NCBI GenBank assembly: GCA_033980235.1
Contig: CM067070.1
Location: 5,711,544 to 5,775,543, forward strand
Reading direction: 5' to 3'
DNA: 64,000 bases
Source of the DNA: Diadema setosum
Lineage: Eukaryota; Echinodermata; Echinoidea; Diadematoida; Diadematidae
Each line of letters starts with the position of its first letter. Position 1 is the stretch's first letter. A model generated the notes under the pieces. That model searched no databases. It was given only the letters and a program-made list of their open reading frames with translations, and was not told the origin of the DNA. The position numbers were made by a program, and so were the translations under genes. Shown one piece after another: positions 23,246-34,540 of the stretch.

Positions 23246-25589
23246 ATACAAATATATGTACCTTTCCTTGCTCACAGAGATATTATGATGATGGGCTGAT
23301 TCGTTGAGTGCACTGAAATGCTTAGCTTTTAGTTTGATGTGAATTAATCTAGATAACATAAAATAAAAAAAAAACAGCGTAGGCAACGAACATTCCCCGC
23401 TTTTCCAAATATTTGTTATCAAACTTTATCGGATTTATTTGGTGATATAGATACTCCATTTCTTTCACTTTCTACAAAAAAAAAAAAAAGAACGGACATA
23501 CATGCACGCAGAGAAATTCCATCATTAAAGAAACATTGATTTTGGGGGCAATTTCTCAAATACACATTCAGATAACATGCTTTAGGTAAGGCTTGTTAAC
23601 GAATAGCGTGAATAAAGACACAATCGTAACTGATTGAAAATGCTTTTTATTTCAAACTATTGTAAGGCTTCAAAGTAGGATCAGCTGTCAATTACGGCAA
23701 AATAGATGGTTGCAATTTCTTCAGTGTTTGCGGCTTTATCGATGCAGTGGAAAAGCAGTCATTGGTGATAATCAAGATTCCATTCATTAAACCACAATAA
23801 CGTTGATTTGTCGTATATTACAGTCATTCAGTTTCAATATTTTCACATCACGTAGCCATTGTGTTTTTCGTTCAATTTCAGATGTAAAGGGACATAGAAC
23901 CACTTCTAAACTGTCCTTTTCAGATGTTAGTGGAAAACATTACACTGTATTACGTAAATAAGACTACACGACTTACCTCATTTAAAAAAGAGATAATTTT
24001 TTGCTTGTTGCCTTTTTTTTTTCTTTCTGTTCATTATATCAGCGGTCTCTTAAATGAAAGGATTCTAAGATTGGATCCTACGATCCTGAGATTAATGCAA
24101 TGGCAAAAATTCGCTTGATCGCGAGGAAACAAACACAATATGCCCTATAAATGAATCCGATGTACTTCATGGATTTATAACGATCAATCTTGATCTTACC
24201 TTCGATTCATGGTGTTCAGCTTGATAAATCAGGCGCAAATTTAATCGCAACCCTAAATGAAGCTGCTCTCTGAATTACCTTCCCTATATCATATCACTAT
24301 TTTGTACATGTATTCAGTAACCTTGGACATCTCGAAGCAAATTCTATGCATCTCTTGTTAAAACAGCTTTACATGCCTTGGGGCTGAATGGAGCTATGTA
24401 CAAGCTTTACATAATTTGTGTAATACCCTTCATTCAGCATTAATATAGTTTAATGAATGACACCATAATGTTAGGGCCGTTGATCTTTGGGATACGAATG
24501 TTATGGAAGCATTTAACACGTGAACTGACCTGGAGGTGTGTCGATTGTGTGAAAAATTGTGATCGTTTGCTTTTATCATAGTTATTCTATTGATTGAAGA
24601 TAAATGCCGACAGAAAATGCCTATTTTTTTTTCAAACAAAGAGGAAAGATACGTTCATACTCAGATATGTTTAGCTGAAAAATGAAAATAAAAACTCGAT
24701 GACTTTCAGCAAGAACGCTTACAAACCTGTAATTAGGATAGATATCTTACTTTTTCTTACTTTTTCCTACTTCTCTTACTTTTTTTTTCATGTACAGTAA
24801 AACGCTTAAAAATATTCAGAATGAAAAAAGGAGCAAGACGATTCTTATTTGTTTATTTTATGCAGTATAAATGGCATTTGACGCATGTTAACATTCAAAT
24901 AGTAGAAAGGAGCAATACTATACAATTCAATTCTATATTTATATGTTGTATAAGCTTCCTTTTTGAATATTAAACAAGTTCATTTACAAAAGTTTGTTGT
25001 TGTTTTTCATCCTTGTGTGTTTAGTGTACAACTAAAAATGTATATACATGGTTTGTATATGTATCTTTTATCTTTTATCATGAACCTCCTGAAAGACGAC
25101 TACACGTTTGATTGATGTTATGATTTCGTGAGCAGGAGAATACCTGCCAAAATTCATATAATTACACATGTACAAAGGAGTTTAATCCTCCGTAAGTGCA
25201 ACTGCTGTATAAAACACATTCTTGCCTTTCATTACTACCTACTTTTGTTTGTCTCATTTATGTAGTTAGGGTGCATGGAATTATTTTTTTTTCCCGAAAT
25301 GTCAAAACCATTTATGTTTGCAGACGAGAAGTTGAGCATATCTCGCTAGGTACCTCCTTAGTTAAATATTCGACCAATTCTAGTGCATCGTATTAGCTTT
25401 AATACGAAATTAACACGTCATATTTCTTATGTTGTCTGTCCTAACACAAAATCACATTTTTAAAAGCATATGAGATATAATGGATAAGTTCAAAGATTAT
25501 GTGTGGCTTGAGTCAATGGAGCAATATCGAAGGAACACAATTTGAAAAAAAGCGAGCAATCGGTTTTAGAAGTTATGCATTTTTGAAGT

Positions 25590-25797
25590 TTCAGTGCTGC
25601 CTTCGCTGGATGAAAATATCAAAGCTGGTTCTCGTTGTAACGAAGTCTTTTGATTGGCAATTTTCTGTTGTATTGAAATTTCGTTATAATAGATACACAA
25701 TAAAAGACATGGAGCAGATAACGTCTCGGCTTGAATTTTTAGTTCGTTGTAACCGGAATTTCGTTGTAATCGTGCTTGATATACGGAGTTAACTGTA
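25590..25797 (-). mobile_element. Possible pogo/Tigger-like transposon end
   Basis: On the - strand the segment starts TA-CAGTTAACTCCGTATATC and contains repeated 'ttacaacgaa' / 'ataacgaa' words. This resembles the CAGT...CGATATAACGAA ends of pogo-type elements. Only one end is clear, so it is a fragment or a decayed MITE. Confidence 0.45.
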
Positions 25798-26667
25798 CTA
25801 ATGTTTGTAATGTCACTAATATGAAGAACGATATTATTAGCAAGTTATAAAGAAAACTCCATAGAATGTCATTCTTTTGCAAATACCAATGTCTCGTCAA
25901 TTGACCTCTTCTTGCTTGTTGTTGTGTTTATTACTTTCTTCACTAATTCTGTCTATATTTTGAGATATTCATTAATATTTAGCGGCGTTAAAGTCGTGAC
26001 TGTATGAATAAAATGTACCAGTATGTGTTTTAAGGTGGAGTTACACAATTTACATTAGGTATTTTAAAGGCAAGAGTCCCATTTCAAGATACACGAAGTT
26101 TGCATTATGAAGTAACTACAAAGAATATACGAATGAACAAAAACACATCCACACAATTGATGGAAGAGTGGAATAGTAGAATTCATAGTGGAATTTCTCC
26201 TGAATACACCCTGGCCATTGTCAAGGACCATGTCCTGAGCATTCAAACCATACTCTCCCATACACATCAATAATTGATTGGCCCTTGTGCAGAGTTAAAG
26301 TTTTATACAGGGGCTGAAAAAGAGCAATATCTGAACCCTAACATAAAACTTAATTTTGCATTTCCTAAAACTGATATATGTTTCCGTTTTTAAATTACCT
26401 TAAAAAAATCCCACTATTCAGCTATTGCTCACATCAATGTCAGCGTTCTCTGATATAATAGATTTTGGAGTTAATGTATAAAGAATCAAAGTGGGAAATA
26501 TTTTGTAACGCCTTGTACATGTTTGATACTCAAAGAATAATACTATTGCATTGAACATTCATTGGAGAGGTCCCCCGATGCTTTACATGTATTGAATATA
26601 GTATTTTGGCAACCATTGTTTGGAGTCAGGAGCACTCATAGTGCCTTTTGATCAAAGAAATGCAGTT

Positions 26668-26815
26668 TCATCGTGAATCAGTTTCAGAATCTGAGTATTT
26701 TGAATCAATTTCAGAATCCGAGTTTTGTGAATCAGGTCCCTCAGAATTAAAGTTTTGTGAATCAGTTCCATCCGAATCCAAGTTTTGTGAATCAGCTCCA
26801 TCATCCGAGTCTATC
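26668..26815 (-). repeat. Coding minisatellite for the acidic tail
   Basis: Near-repeats of about 30-33 bases (with 'ttttgtgaatcag' in the + strand) encode DSQN[LFS] separated by D/S/E/G residues. The paralog has only a remnant of this tail. Confidence 0.8.
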
Positions 26816-28503
26816 AGAGTTCCTATGTCTGGAACCATGGTCTCTCCTTCGATTTTCTCAAAAATCGTCTTGGGGAGCACCCCTTGGTATGGAATTCTGT
26901 TCTGGAGGATAGTCCGTGATGCCATTTCTTCCAACGTTAGGAGACTGGACGTGGGATTAAGCAAGTCAACAAGCTCCTTGCTGGCGTCATCATCCAAACG
27001 AAAACTACTATCTTGCATCAATTTGTTGAGGGCAGTACAGTTATCATCATTTCTCTGGTTTACGGGGCAGCCATGGCGTATCACGATCCTTGCCAAGTCA
27101 ACAATGACAGACATGTCACTCGCTGCCGATGCTGAGTACGCCAGCAAATGAAGCATCGTATTGTTTTCGTCGTCCACATATGTGACATCATCGTACCAGA
27201 ACAGCTTGCACATAACACGTTTTAAACGATATAGTGATGAACTTGCTACTGGGTGATACCACCATTCATGTCTGTCGACCAGTGCTTCCGATAGTTTTTC
27301 CATAATGAGATATGTAACTGATTTAGCTGTACGTTCGCTACTGTCTGAAGTAGAGCAGTTGCATGCGATGCGAACTTTAGAAATAACTATTTGTGCTGTC
27401 TTTATCATGGATTCAAGTAAAGAAAGATCGGAAGAATAGAGTGCAAAACGAAAAAGTACCCTTCCATAGCTTTGAAGCAACTGTGGACCGTGTTCAATCA
27501 GGCAAGACTTGCTGACATGTTGAATGACATCGCGATATCCATTGACAACCTCGCACCCATGTGATACGGCATTTGGATCCATATCATAATAGAATAATGG
27601 AGATGTTCTACTCATAACCGTTCCAAGCACTGCCTTAGATTGTGATTCGCATGACAGCAGATACTTAAATATATTGCAGAATGTGGTCGTACGATCGCGC
27701 AAAAAGGAACAAGCATAGTTGGCCAAACGCGTGAAAAAATATTTCCCCTTAGCCCCTTCTGGTATAATTCTATCCCCAATGAGAATCCAATTGATTTCCA
27801 AGCCATCTTTGATATGCATGAGAACACACGCGTCAATAAATGAATCCAAGCGAGGTTCTGGATAATGAAAAAGTGCTACGAGCTCAGGGTCTGTTCTACC
27901 TTCTGGATGATGGTAGCCCCGGGAAACAAGTTTGTGCAGTATATCGAAAGACCTGCTTCTCTGTCCGTCCAAGCATTGTGAAAAGCCAAGCATTTCTAAA
28001 GCTATAATCTTGTCTGCTTCTGCTATTTCAATATCACTGCCCTGATAAGATATAAAGAATTCAACCACAGAATCTAAAGGTGAAAGTGCTGCTAACTGGA
28101 GTGGAGTTAGTCCTGCTTCATTTTTCCTGAAAGTCGCACCATGTTGCAAAAGTGTCTGTACGATCTTTACTCTGGTTTCATGTGCAATATTCTGCTGTGA
28201 GTGCTTCTCTTTCCTGCAGATCACATGTAAAGACGTGTCGCCATTCTTGGGAGAGGAGATATTTGGGTTTGCACCATTCTCTATCAGAAACCTGACAATG
28301 TCTTCCTGGCCATTTCCACATGCTATCATCAGAGCAGTCCTTCCGTCAGAATCAGCGACATTTATGTCTGTCTCATTGGTTTGACGGGCCAAAAAGTTTT
28401 GGATGCTCTCAATGCCTTTTAGCTCACCCTTTGACATTGCCGTTCCCAAAGAGGACTTCGTCTTCTCACTTGTTTCAATAAACAAAAATCTAATGGACTC
28501 CAT
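26668..28503 (-). CDS. FEM1-like ankyrin protein, paralog 1
   Basis: A single open frame of 611 codons. The ATG at 28503 was chosen because the paralog starts at the aligned methionine (MES...). The eight codons upstream begin with GTG, and a TGA lies just beyond them. Ankyrin repeats lie at about residues 53-160 (DGRTALMIACGNGQEDIVRF, then LTPLQLAAL). The FEM1-type middle has KIIALEMLGFSQ and a WILIGDRIIPEG segment. Another ankyrin (NTMLHLLAYSA, IRHGCPVNQRN) precedes TLEEMASRTILQNRIPYQ, which resembles the C-terminal VHL/SOCS-box-like end of FEM1. FEM1 proteins are substrate receptors of cullin-2 ubiquitin ligases that read C-terminal degrons. That role is inferred. A D/S-rich tail of about 35 residues is added after the box. 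An acceptor-like CTTGCAG just upstream (exon from 28548) suggests an intron in the 5' UTR. Confidence 0.85.
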   Translation of the reverse strand: MESIRFLFIETSEKTKSSLGTAMSKGELKGIESIQNFLARQTNETDINVADSDGRTALMIACGNGQEDIVRFLIENGANPNISSPKNGDTSLHVICRKEKHSQQNIAHETRVKIVQTLLQHGATFRKNEAGLTPLQLAALSPLDSVVEFFISYQGSDIEIAEADKIIALEMLGFSQCLDGQRSRSFDILHKLVSRGYHHPEGRTDPELVALFHYPEPRLDSFIDACVLMHIKDGLEINWILIGDRIIPEGAKGKYFFTRLANYACSFLRDRTTTFCNIFKYLLSCESQSKAVLGTVMSRTSPLFYYDMDPNAVSHGCEVVNGYRDVIQHVSKSCLIEHGPQLLQSYGRVLFRFALYSSDLSLLESMIKTAQIVISKVRIACNCSTSDSSERTAKSVTYLIMEKLSEALVDRHEWWYHPVASSSLYRLKRVMCKLFWYDDVTYVDDENNTMLHLLAYSASAASDMSVIVDLARIVIRHGCPVNQRNDDNCTALNKLMQDSSFRLDDDASKELVDLLNPTSSLLTLEEMASRTILQNRIPYQGVLPKTIFEKIEGETMVPDIGTLIDSDDGADSQNLDSDGTDSQNFNSEGPDSQNSDSEIDSKYSDSETDSR

Positions 28504-28651
28504 CCCTTGCGACACAATCCTTTTCACAACCTGTTGTGTCTGTCACAGCTGCAAGAATGAACAATTTGCATTGTCTTATTTTTCGGGTATTGAATAACAG
28601 TAAATTACATGGTAACCTGATAGCAGAGACACGTCAGAAAACAGAGATAAC

Positions 28652-29006
28652 TGAGGTCATTGAAACGTCTTAGACTGACGTCAAAATGTCATGTCACGTC
28701 AGCGCTGTCGTCAGAAGGACGTCGCAAACTGACAAAAAGACGTCGCAAACTGACAAAAATACGTCATTTTGCTCAAATGGAAGACGTAAAAAGAAGTCAC
28801 ATTTTGACGTCAGAAAGGCGTCTATGTACAACCAACTAGACGTCAGACAGACGTCACAAATTATGACATCTCTTTAACGTCTTCCATTTGAGCAAAATGA
28901 CGTATCATTGTCGACAGTTTACGACGTCCTTCAAACGAAAGCGCTGACATGAAATGACATGACATTTTGATATCAGTCTAAGACGTTTGAATGGCCTCAA
29001 TTATCT
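28652..29006. repeat. GACGTC foldback
   Basis: Left and right arms of about 120 bases are inverse complements, including 'cgtcattttgctcaaatgga' versus 'tccatttgagcaaaatgacg' and 'aaaatgtcatgtca' versus 'tgacatgacatttt'. The loop also carries GACGTC words. Confidence 0.88.
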
Positions 29007-29608
29007 TTGTTTATTTACGTCGTTTAGAATAATGTCATAAACACCGTTAACACGTCAATCAAAATCCCTTTTTACATGTATTGAGACAAAGTAAAAAAGA
29101 CGTCTTAAAGACGTCACTTTGAAAACATAAAGAAAGAAAAAAAAAGACGTCAGTTTGACGTCGTTCTCAAGCCGAGATACATAATTTACTATGCTAATTA
29201 CAAGATCTAACTAAGGTGTCGGTTCCAGTCCAAATACAAGCCTATGAATGTAACCATCTACTCCTAAAGCCGTAAATCGTATTCCTATACCTATATGCCT
29301 ACCACTTATGCCTAGTTACTCGACTGTTGTATATATCACGTTTGTTTACAAACGGGCAAAAAGTTGTAATGCTTCTTGACATGGTTACTAAACTCAGCCA
29401 CACTTTTTAGAGAATCCCAATTAAACATGAAACTGGAAAATCACTCTGAGAGCGCAGACCTCCACCAAGCATGTAGCTCAGTTCCACCACTGATCGTGTT
29501 TTTCCATAGACATATCAGTCATATTCATGCATACGTGCTTTATAATAGCATTGTGTGCTGAAAAGAACCGGATTTCCCATTATAAAAGCCTTTGTTACGT
29601 CATAAACC

Positions 29609-30047
29609 ATGGCTCGACACTAACTTCTTTTGTTTGGTGGCCCGATGGGGCCACCAAAATCCTAAATTTCAAATTTTTGGTGGCCCAAGAGAAAAATTTG
29701 GTGTCCCGAAAAAAACCAAATAAAAAACATTAAAATTCTTTTTTTTTTAAATGAGTCAAATATTTAAGTTTTATGATAGTAAGAATTAGAAGTTGGACAT
29801 ATCTACTCATAAGTAAACTTCAACAAACTTGCAACACTCACTCTCATGCACTCATTCAGTCCTTTTCATCCATCCTTTAAACAAATTTAACTACTAATTT
29901 CCGGCGCAAAAAGTTACGAATTTATTGACATACTTTTCAAAAAATTCTGATGGCCCGAGGCGGGCCACCAAATTTGCCCTTTTTGGAAATTTGGTGGCCC
30001 GACTTTCATTTTTGGTGGCCCCGGGCCACCCTTAGTGTCGAGCCCTG
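29609..30047. mobile_element. hAT-type MITE with perfect 8-base target duplication
   Basis: The 439-base element has ends ATGGCTCGACACTAA and TTAGTGTCGAGCCCTG, which are inverse complements apart from the outermost bases. It also has sub-terminal GGTGGCCCG/CGGGCCACC repeats. The octamer CATAAACC occurs immediately on both sides (29601-29608 and 30048-30055). An 8-base duplication with GGGCTCGACAC-like ends is the hallmark of hAT-superfamily non-autonomous elements. Confidence 0.92.
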
Positions 30048-30155
30048 CATAAACCCTCAGCTGCACGTCGCGCATCGCCCTATACACTCTGTAGAAACCA
30101 AAGACACTTAACTAGTAAGACACGAAAGTGCGCGCTAATCCTGACCAAAACAAAA

Positions 30156-30222
30156 GCAGGGTTCACACGTACACCAGCTAACGGGATACAAATCTCGAGA
30201 TTTGCATCGCGATCGTCATCCC

Positions 30223-30261
<39 letters not shown>

Positions 30262-31332
30262 CGTGAAGACAGAAAAACCCGAAAATTAGCGGGATAAGCA
30301 TCGCGATGCTTATCCCAAGACATAGTGCGCTGGTTGATCAATTAGCGGGATAGTTGGCCCAGCGCTGATACGTGTGAACGGTCGAGACTAGAATCTCGAG
30401 TTTTTATATGCCATCATGTAATGCGCACATCACTCCAGCGAGGCCTCTGCGAAGAGGTCCTACACTTCTTTGGCGCACCAAAACAACAGCGCGCGAACCA
30501 CACCACTGACGCGTAAAAGACAATGGACAAAGTAAAGTGCGCACAGGCGGTGATAGAGAAGGGTGCTGCGTGAGCCAGTTTGCAGGCTTTGCTATTATCT
30601 TTATCGGCAATTAGCGGGATAATTCAGTACGTGTGGACGCTCGCAATATCAGCGGGATACCGATCGCGATCGCTATCCCGCTAATTTGGTAAGTGTGGAC
30701 GCACAAAAAAAAAATAATAAAAATCGGGATATGGAACGCGATCGTCATCCCGCTATTTTGTACGTGTGAACCCGGCTAAATGGATAGCGATAGTGATCTC
30801 GATTTTTTTTTTTTTTTTTTCTGCGAGCGTCCACACGTACCAAATTAGCGAGATAGCGATCGCGATCGGTGTCCCGCTAATTTTGCGAGCGTCCACACGT
30901 ACCGAATTATCCCGCCGATAGTGATGACCACAGCAAAGCCTACAAACTGGCTCACGCAGCGCCCTTCTCTTTCACTACCTGTGCGCAATTTCCTTTGCCC
31001 ATTGTCTTTAACGCGTCGGTGGTGTGGTTGTTTTGGTGCGCCAGAGAGGTGAGGGACCTCTTCGCAGAAGCCTCGCTGTTGTGATGTGCGCATTGCATGA
31101 TGGGATATAAAAACTCGAGATTCTAATTCGGACCGTTCACACGTACCACCGCGGGGCCACTTATCCCGTTAATTGATAAACAAGCGGAATATTTCTTTGG
31201 ATTAGCATCGCGATGCTTATCCCGCTAATTATCGGGCTTTTTGTGTCCACACGTGCACAAAACTCCAGACACCGATCGCGATACAAATCTCGAGATTTAT
31301 ATCCCGCTAATTGGTGTACGTGTGAACCCCGC
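30156..31332. mobile_element. Long foldback element with GATCGCGATC palindromes
   Basis: Ends GCAGGGTTCACACGTACACC and GGTGTACGTGTGAACCCCGC are inverse complements, and the two halves remain complementary over most of about 1.18 kb. Examples are 'tgcgcacatcac' near 30421 versus 'gtgatgtgcgca' near 31081, and 'tgagccagtttgcaggctttgc' against its inverse near 30940. Words such as TCTCGAGA and CGATCGCGATCG recur. Poly-T runs lie at 30227-30258 and 30804-30821. No coding frame is supported. Confidence 0.88.
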
Positions 31333-31683
31333 TATTATTTACATGCGCGCACTAAAGTGCGTGCCCCACTTTCTGCTAGGGCGAGGCGCACAGTGCAGGT
31401 TAGGGTTTGTAACGTAGCAAAGATTTCTATATTGGGAAAACGGGCGATTTTTCGGCATGTAGGCCTAGACCTACAGGTGATAATCAATGATCTCTAGGGA
31501 AGAGGCAAAAGAACTCTTCCCAAGTGGTGGTGAGGATACAGATCCCTGTGGGAAGAGCAAGATCATAGGTGGAAAGTAGCTGCTTGGCGGAGGTCTGCGC
31601 TCTCAGAGTGCTTTTCTAGTTATGAATGTTTCTCCTCATATTCACTAGTTTTTGCATATTAATGCATTCAATTGTACTTGGTG

Positions 31684-31721
<38 letters not shown>

Positions 31722-32807
31722 GCGTGTGAGTTTGTGTGGATGTTGTGTGTTTCTGTGTTTATGCGCTCATGTGATTTTGGTGTGGTAGGTGTGCAGTATA
31801 TTGTTACTTGTAAAAGTCGTGCGTAATACTCAACATAAATGTAATCAAGACTTATTCTGAAAGAAAATGAAAGCAAGGTCAAAGCTTGTCATAGTTCAGG
31901 TCTGAAAAAGAAAAATATTCTGGTCATAATCTTAAACTTGACAGACATTGTACACTCTATTGCAACGTTAATCAAACTTTCAACTTGTGTTATGAACACA
32001 TAATTTTATATTTTCATTGAACCTATTTATATTGACATAGTTTGGAAACTAGTACTATGTCATAAAGCGTTACAACTTTTTGTCCGTATGCAAATAAGCG
32101 TGATACAACAGTGTTGCAACTATAATCATAATAGGAATGGATGGTAGACGTAGATATAGGATTTAGAACATTCGGAGTAGGGTAGGTTAGATTCATATCT
32201 TGGTTGTACCTCGAGTTACTCATGCACAATGTTATTAGATCTTGTAATAAATACTACTTAACCTAGTGGTTACAGCTTACAAGTGACATCGAAATAACAT
32301 CTATTTTCTTTATTTTCACAAAAAGGATTCTTTAATACATCTATCTTGTTTTCTTTACCAATTACATATACGTTGAAAAGGCATGAATTGACGTGTAAAC
32401 AACGTGTTTATGATACTATTCCGACGTGACATCTTGTATAAAAGAAAGTGATTTACAAGTCATTATAAAGCCTTAATATGAGCACAAAGCATGACGTTTA
32501 TGCAACATCTATTTGAGCAAAAATACATTTTTGACAGCAGTTTGAGACATACACATGACGTCAACTTCGTTTATTTTCTTCAAGAAGACGTTTATTAACG
32601 CCATATTTTATTTTCTAATTTTCAGTATAGGTCTTTATTATGTCTTTGTATGGCCACTAAGACGTCAGAAAGAAATCACAAATATGACGTCTTTTAGATG
32701 TCTTCCATTTGTGTAGAAATATAATTTTGATAGTAATATCTGACAGCAGATTGAGACGTGGAAAAGACGGCTATCTTCTTTAATTATTGTGTAAAAAAGA
32801 CGGCATA
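31333..32807. other. Non-coding stretch between foldback and TGTGACC repeats
   Basis: Contains a GT microsatellite at 31679-31720. From about 32490 there is a GACGTC-bearing segment colinear with the right half of the 28652 foldback ('gacgtcttttagatgtcttccattt'). No gene was found. Confidence 0.55.
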
Positions 32808-34540
32808 TGTGGCCGTGCATCACAAAACGAACAAAAAGTCGCACGCACTGATTTTGTATGGGGACAGCAAATAGGTGAAAAGGGTAAATTTGGTCAATCT
32901 TGACATTTTCATAAAACGAACAGGAAAATTTGTTTTTTAGCAGTTTATCCCTAGCACTTTTGCCAGAACAGTGTGATTAGGTGTGTCTTTAGAGTACCCT
33001 TTCATTTCTTAAGTAACCCTAAACAAACTCTTCACTTTTAACTCTAATAACTTTAGTCAGGATGATGCCACTGCTTTGAAAGCCTGAACTTAGCATGGAC
33101 AGAATGTGCTAATAAAACACGCTCAATTCCATTTTAATCTGATAATTCCTTCATTGTGGTTAAACAGATGGTTTTCATTCTGTTTTTGACCATTCATTGC
33201 ACAATTAGCACGGCTTGGTAAAGACCATTTCTAAAAGAGCAGACTTTAAGCTTTAAAAATGATGTATAACTCAAATCAAATGGACTCTCCTAACCTATCT
33301 AAATATTGGAAAGAAAGCACAAACTCAGGAAAAGTGTGAACTGAGAAAAGAGGCTCTGAAGTACAGTGTCTATTCAAGCGCTTAATCTTTACCAAACCGT
33401 GCTGGCTGTGCGATGAATGGGACAAAAAACAGGAAGTAAACCACCAGAGTAACAACAATGAAGGGATTATTAAATTAAACTGAAATTAAACATGCCTCAT
33501 TAACACATTCTGTCCATAATTAATGCCAACTTTCAAAGCAGTAGCACTATCCTTTCAAAAGTTATTAGAGTTGAAAGTGAAGAGTGTGGACAAGGTTTTT
33601 CAGAAATGAAAAAGGGATTCTAAAGACACACCTAATCACACTATTCTACCAAAAATGCTCGAGATAAACTGCTCAAAAAACACACTTTCCTTTCCTTTTA
33701 TGATACCAAATTTTAGCATAATGTAAAAGAAGACCCGCTCTTTTAGAAAATATGAAAAAGTCAAGTTCGGCTTGGTTGACCCATTTCACTTATTTTCAGT
33801 CCTCACGCAAAATCAGTGTGTGCGACTTTATGTTTGTTTTGAGGTGCACGGTCACATTTGATATGAGTTATGTATCATTTTAAAGCTTGAAGTCTGTTCT
33901 TTCAGAATCTGCTCTTACCTAGAAATCCATTTCTAGCGACATTTTGTTTGTTTTGTGGGGCACCTGCAATTCAAATGGACTCCCCTAGCCTACCTAAATA
34001 CTGGAAAGAAAGCACACATTTTGGTAAAGTGTGAACTGAGAAAAGAGGCTCTGAAGAACATGGTTTATTCAAGCGCTTAATCTTTACCAAGCCGTGCTAC
34101 CTGTGCCATGAAAGGGACAAAGCACAGGATGTAGACCACTGGAGCAACAACAATGAAGAAATCATCAAATTAAGCTAAAATTAGCCATATACTATTAGCA
34201 CATTCTGCCCATGATTAATGCTAACTTTCAAAACGGTAGCATCATTCTTTCAAAAGTTATTAGGCTTGAAAGTGTAGAGTGTGCAAAGGATTTCAGAATA
34301 TGGAAAGCGGCCTCTAGGTAACACCTGATCATTCTACTCTTCCCCCAAAAAAGGTTGTAGAAAAACTGCTAAAAACACACTTTCCCACTAAAATAAAGAT
34401 ACCAAAGTGAAGAGAAATGTGGAAGAATGGTGCATCTTTCAAACTCAAAATTGACTTCGTTGAACCATTTCACCTTTTTTGAGTCCTCACTTAAAGTCAA
34501 GGGGTGCGACTTATTGTTTGTCATGTGGTGCATGATCACA
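32808..34540 (-). mobile_element. Compound array of TGTGACC-family elements
   Basis: Three segments of the family sit end to end: a left partial (32808 to about 33225), a long internal/right portion ending GGTGCACGGTCACA at 33855, and another nearly full copy ending GCATGATCACA at 34540. The junctions fall inside element sequence, so later copies inserted into earlier ones. TA flanks the outer ends. Confidence 0.8.

Larger units (their letters stand above)
22651..26667. other. Intergenic region between the receptor and the first FEM1-like gene
   Basis: It contains the receptor's probable 3' UTR, a TA microsatellite with a foldback element, and one transposon end near 25.8 kb. Otherwise I see only AT-rich sequence with no supported gene. 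The polyadenylation site cannot be chosen with confidence because AATAAA occurs several times. Confidence 0.55.

Noticed and set aside
28504..28527. Eight extra codons at the start of FEM1-like paralog 1
   Set aside because: The first codon is GTG rather than ATG, and the paralog aligns from the ATG at 28503.
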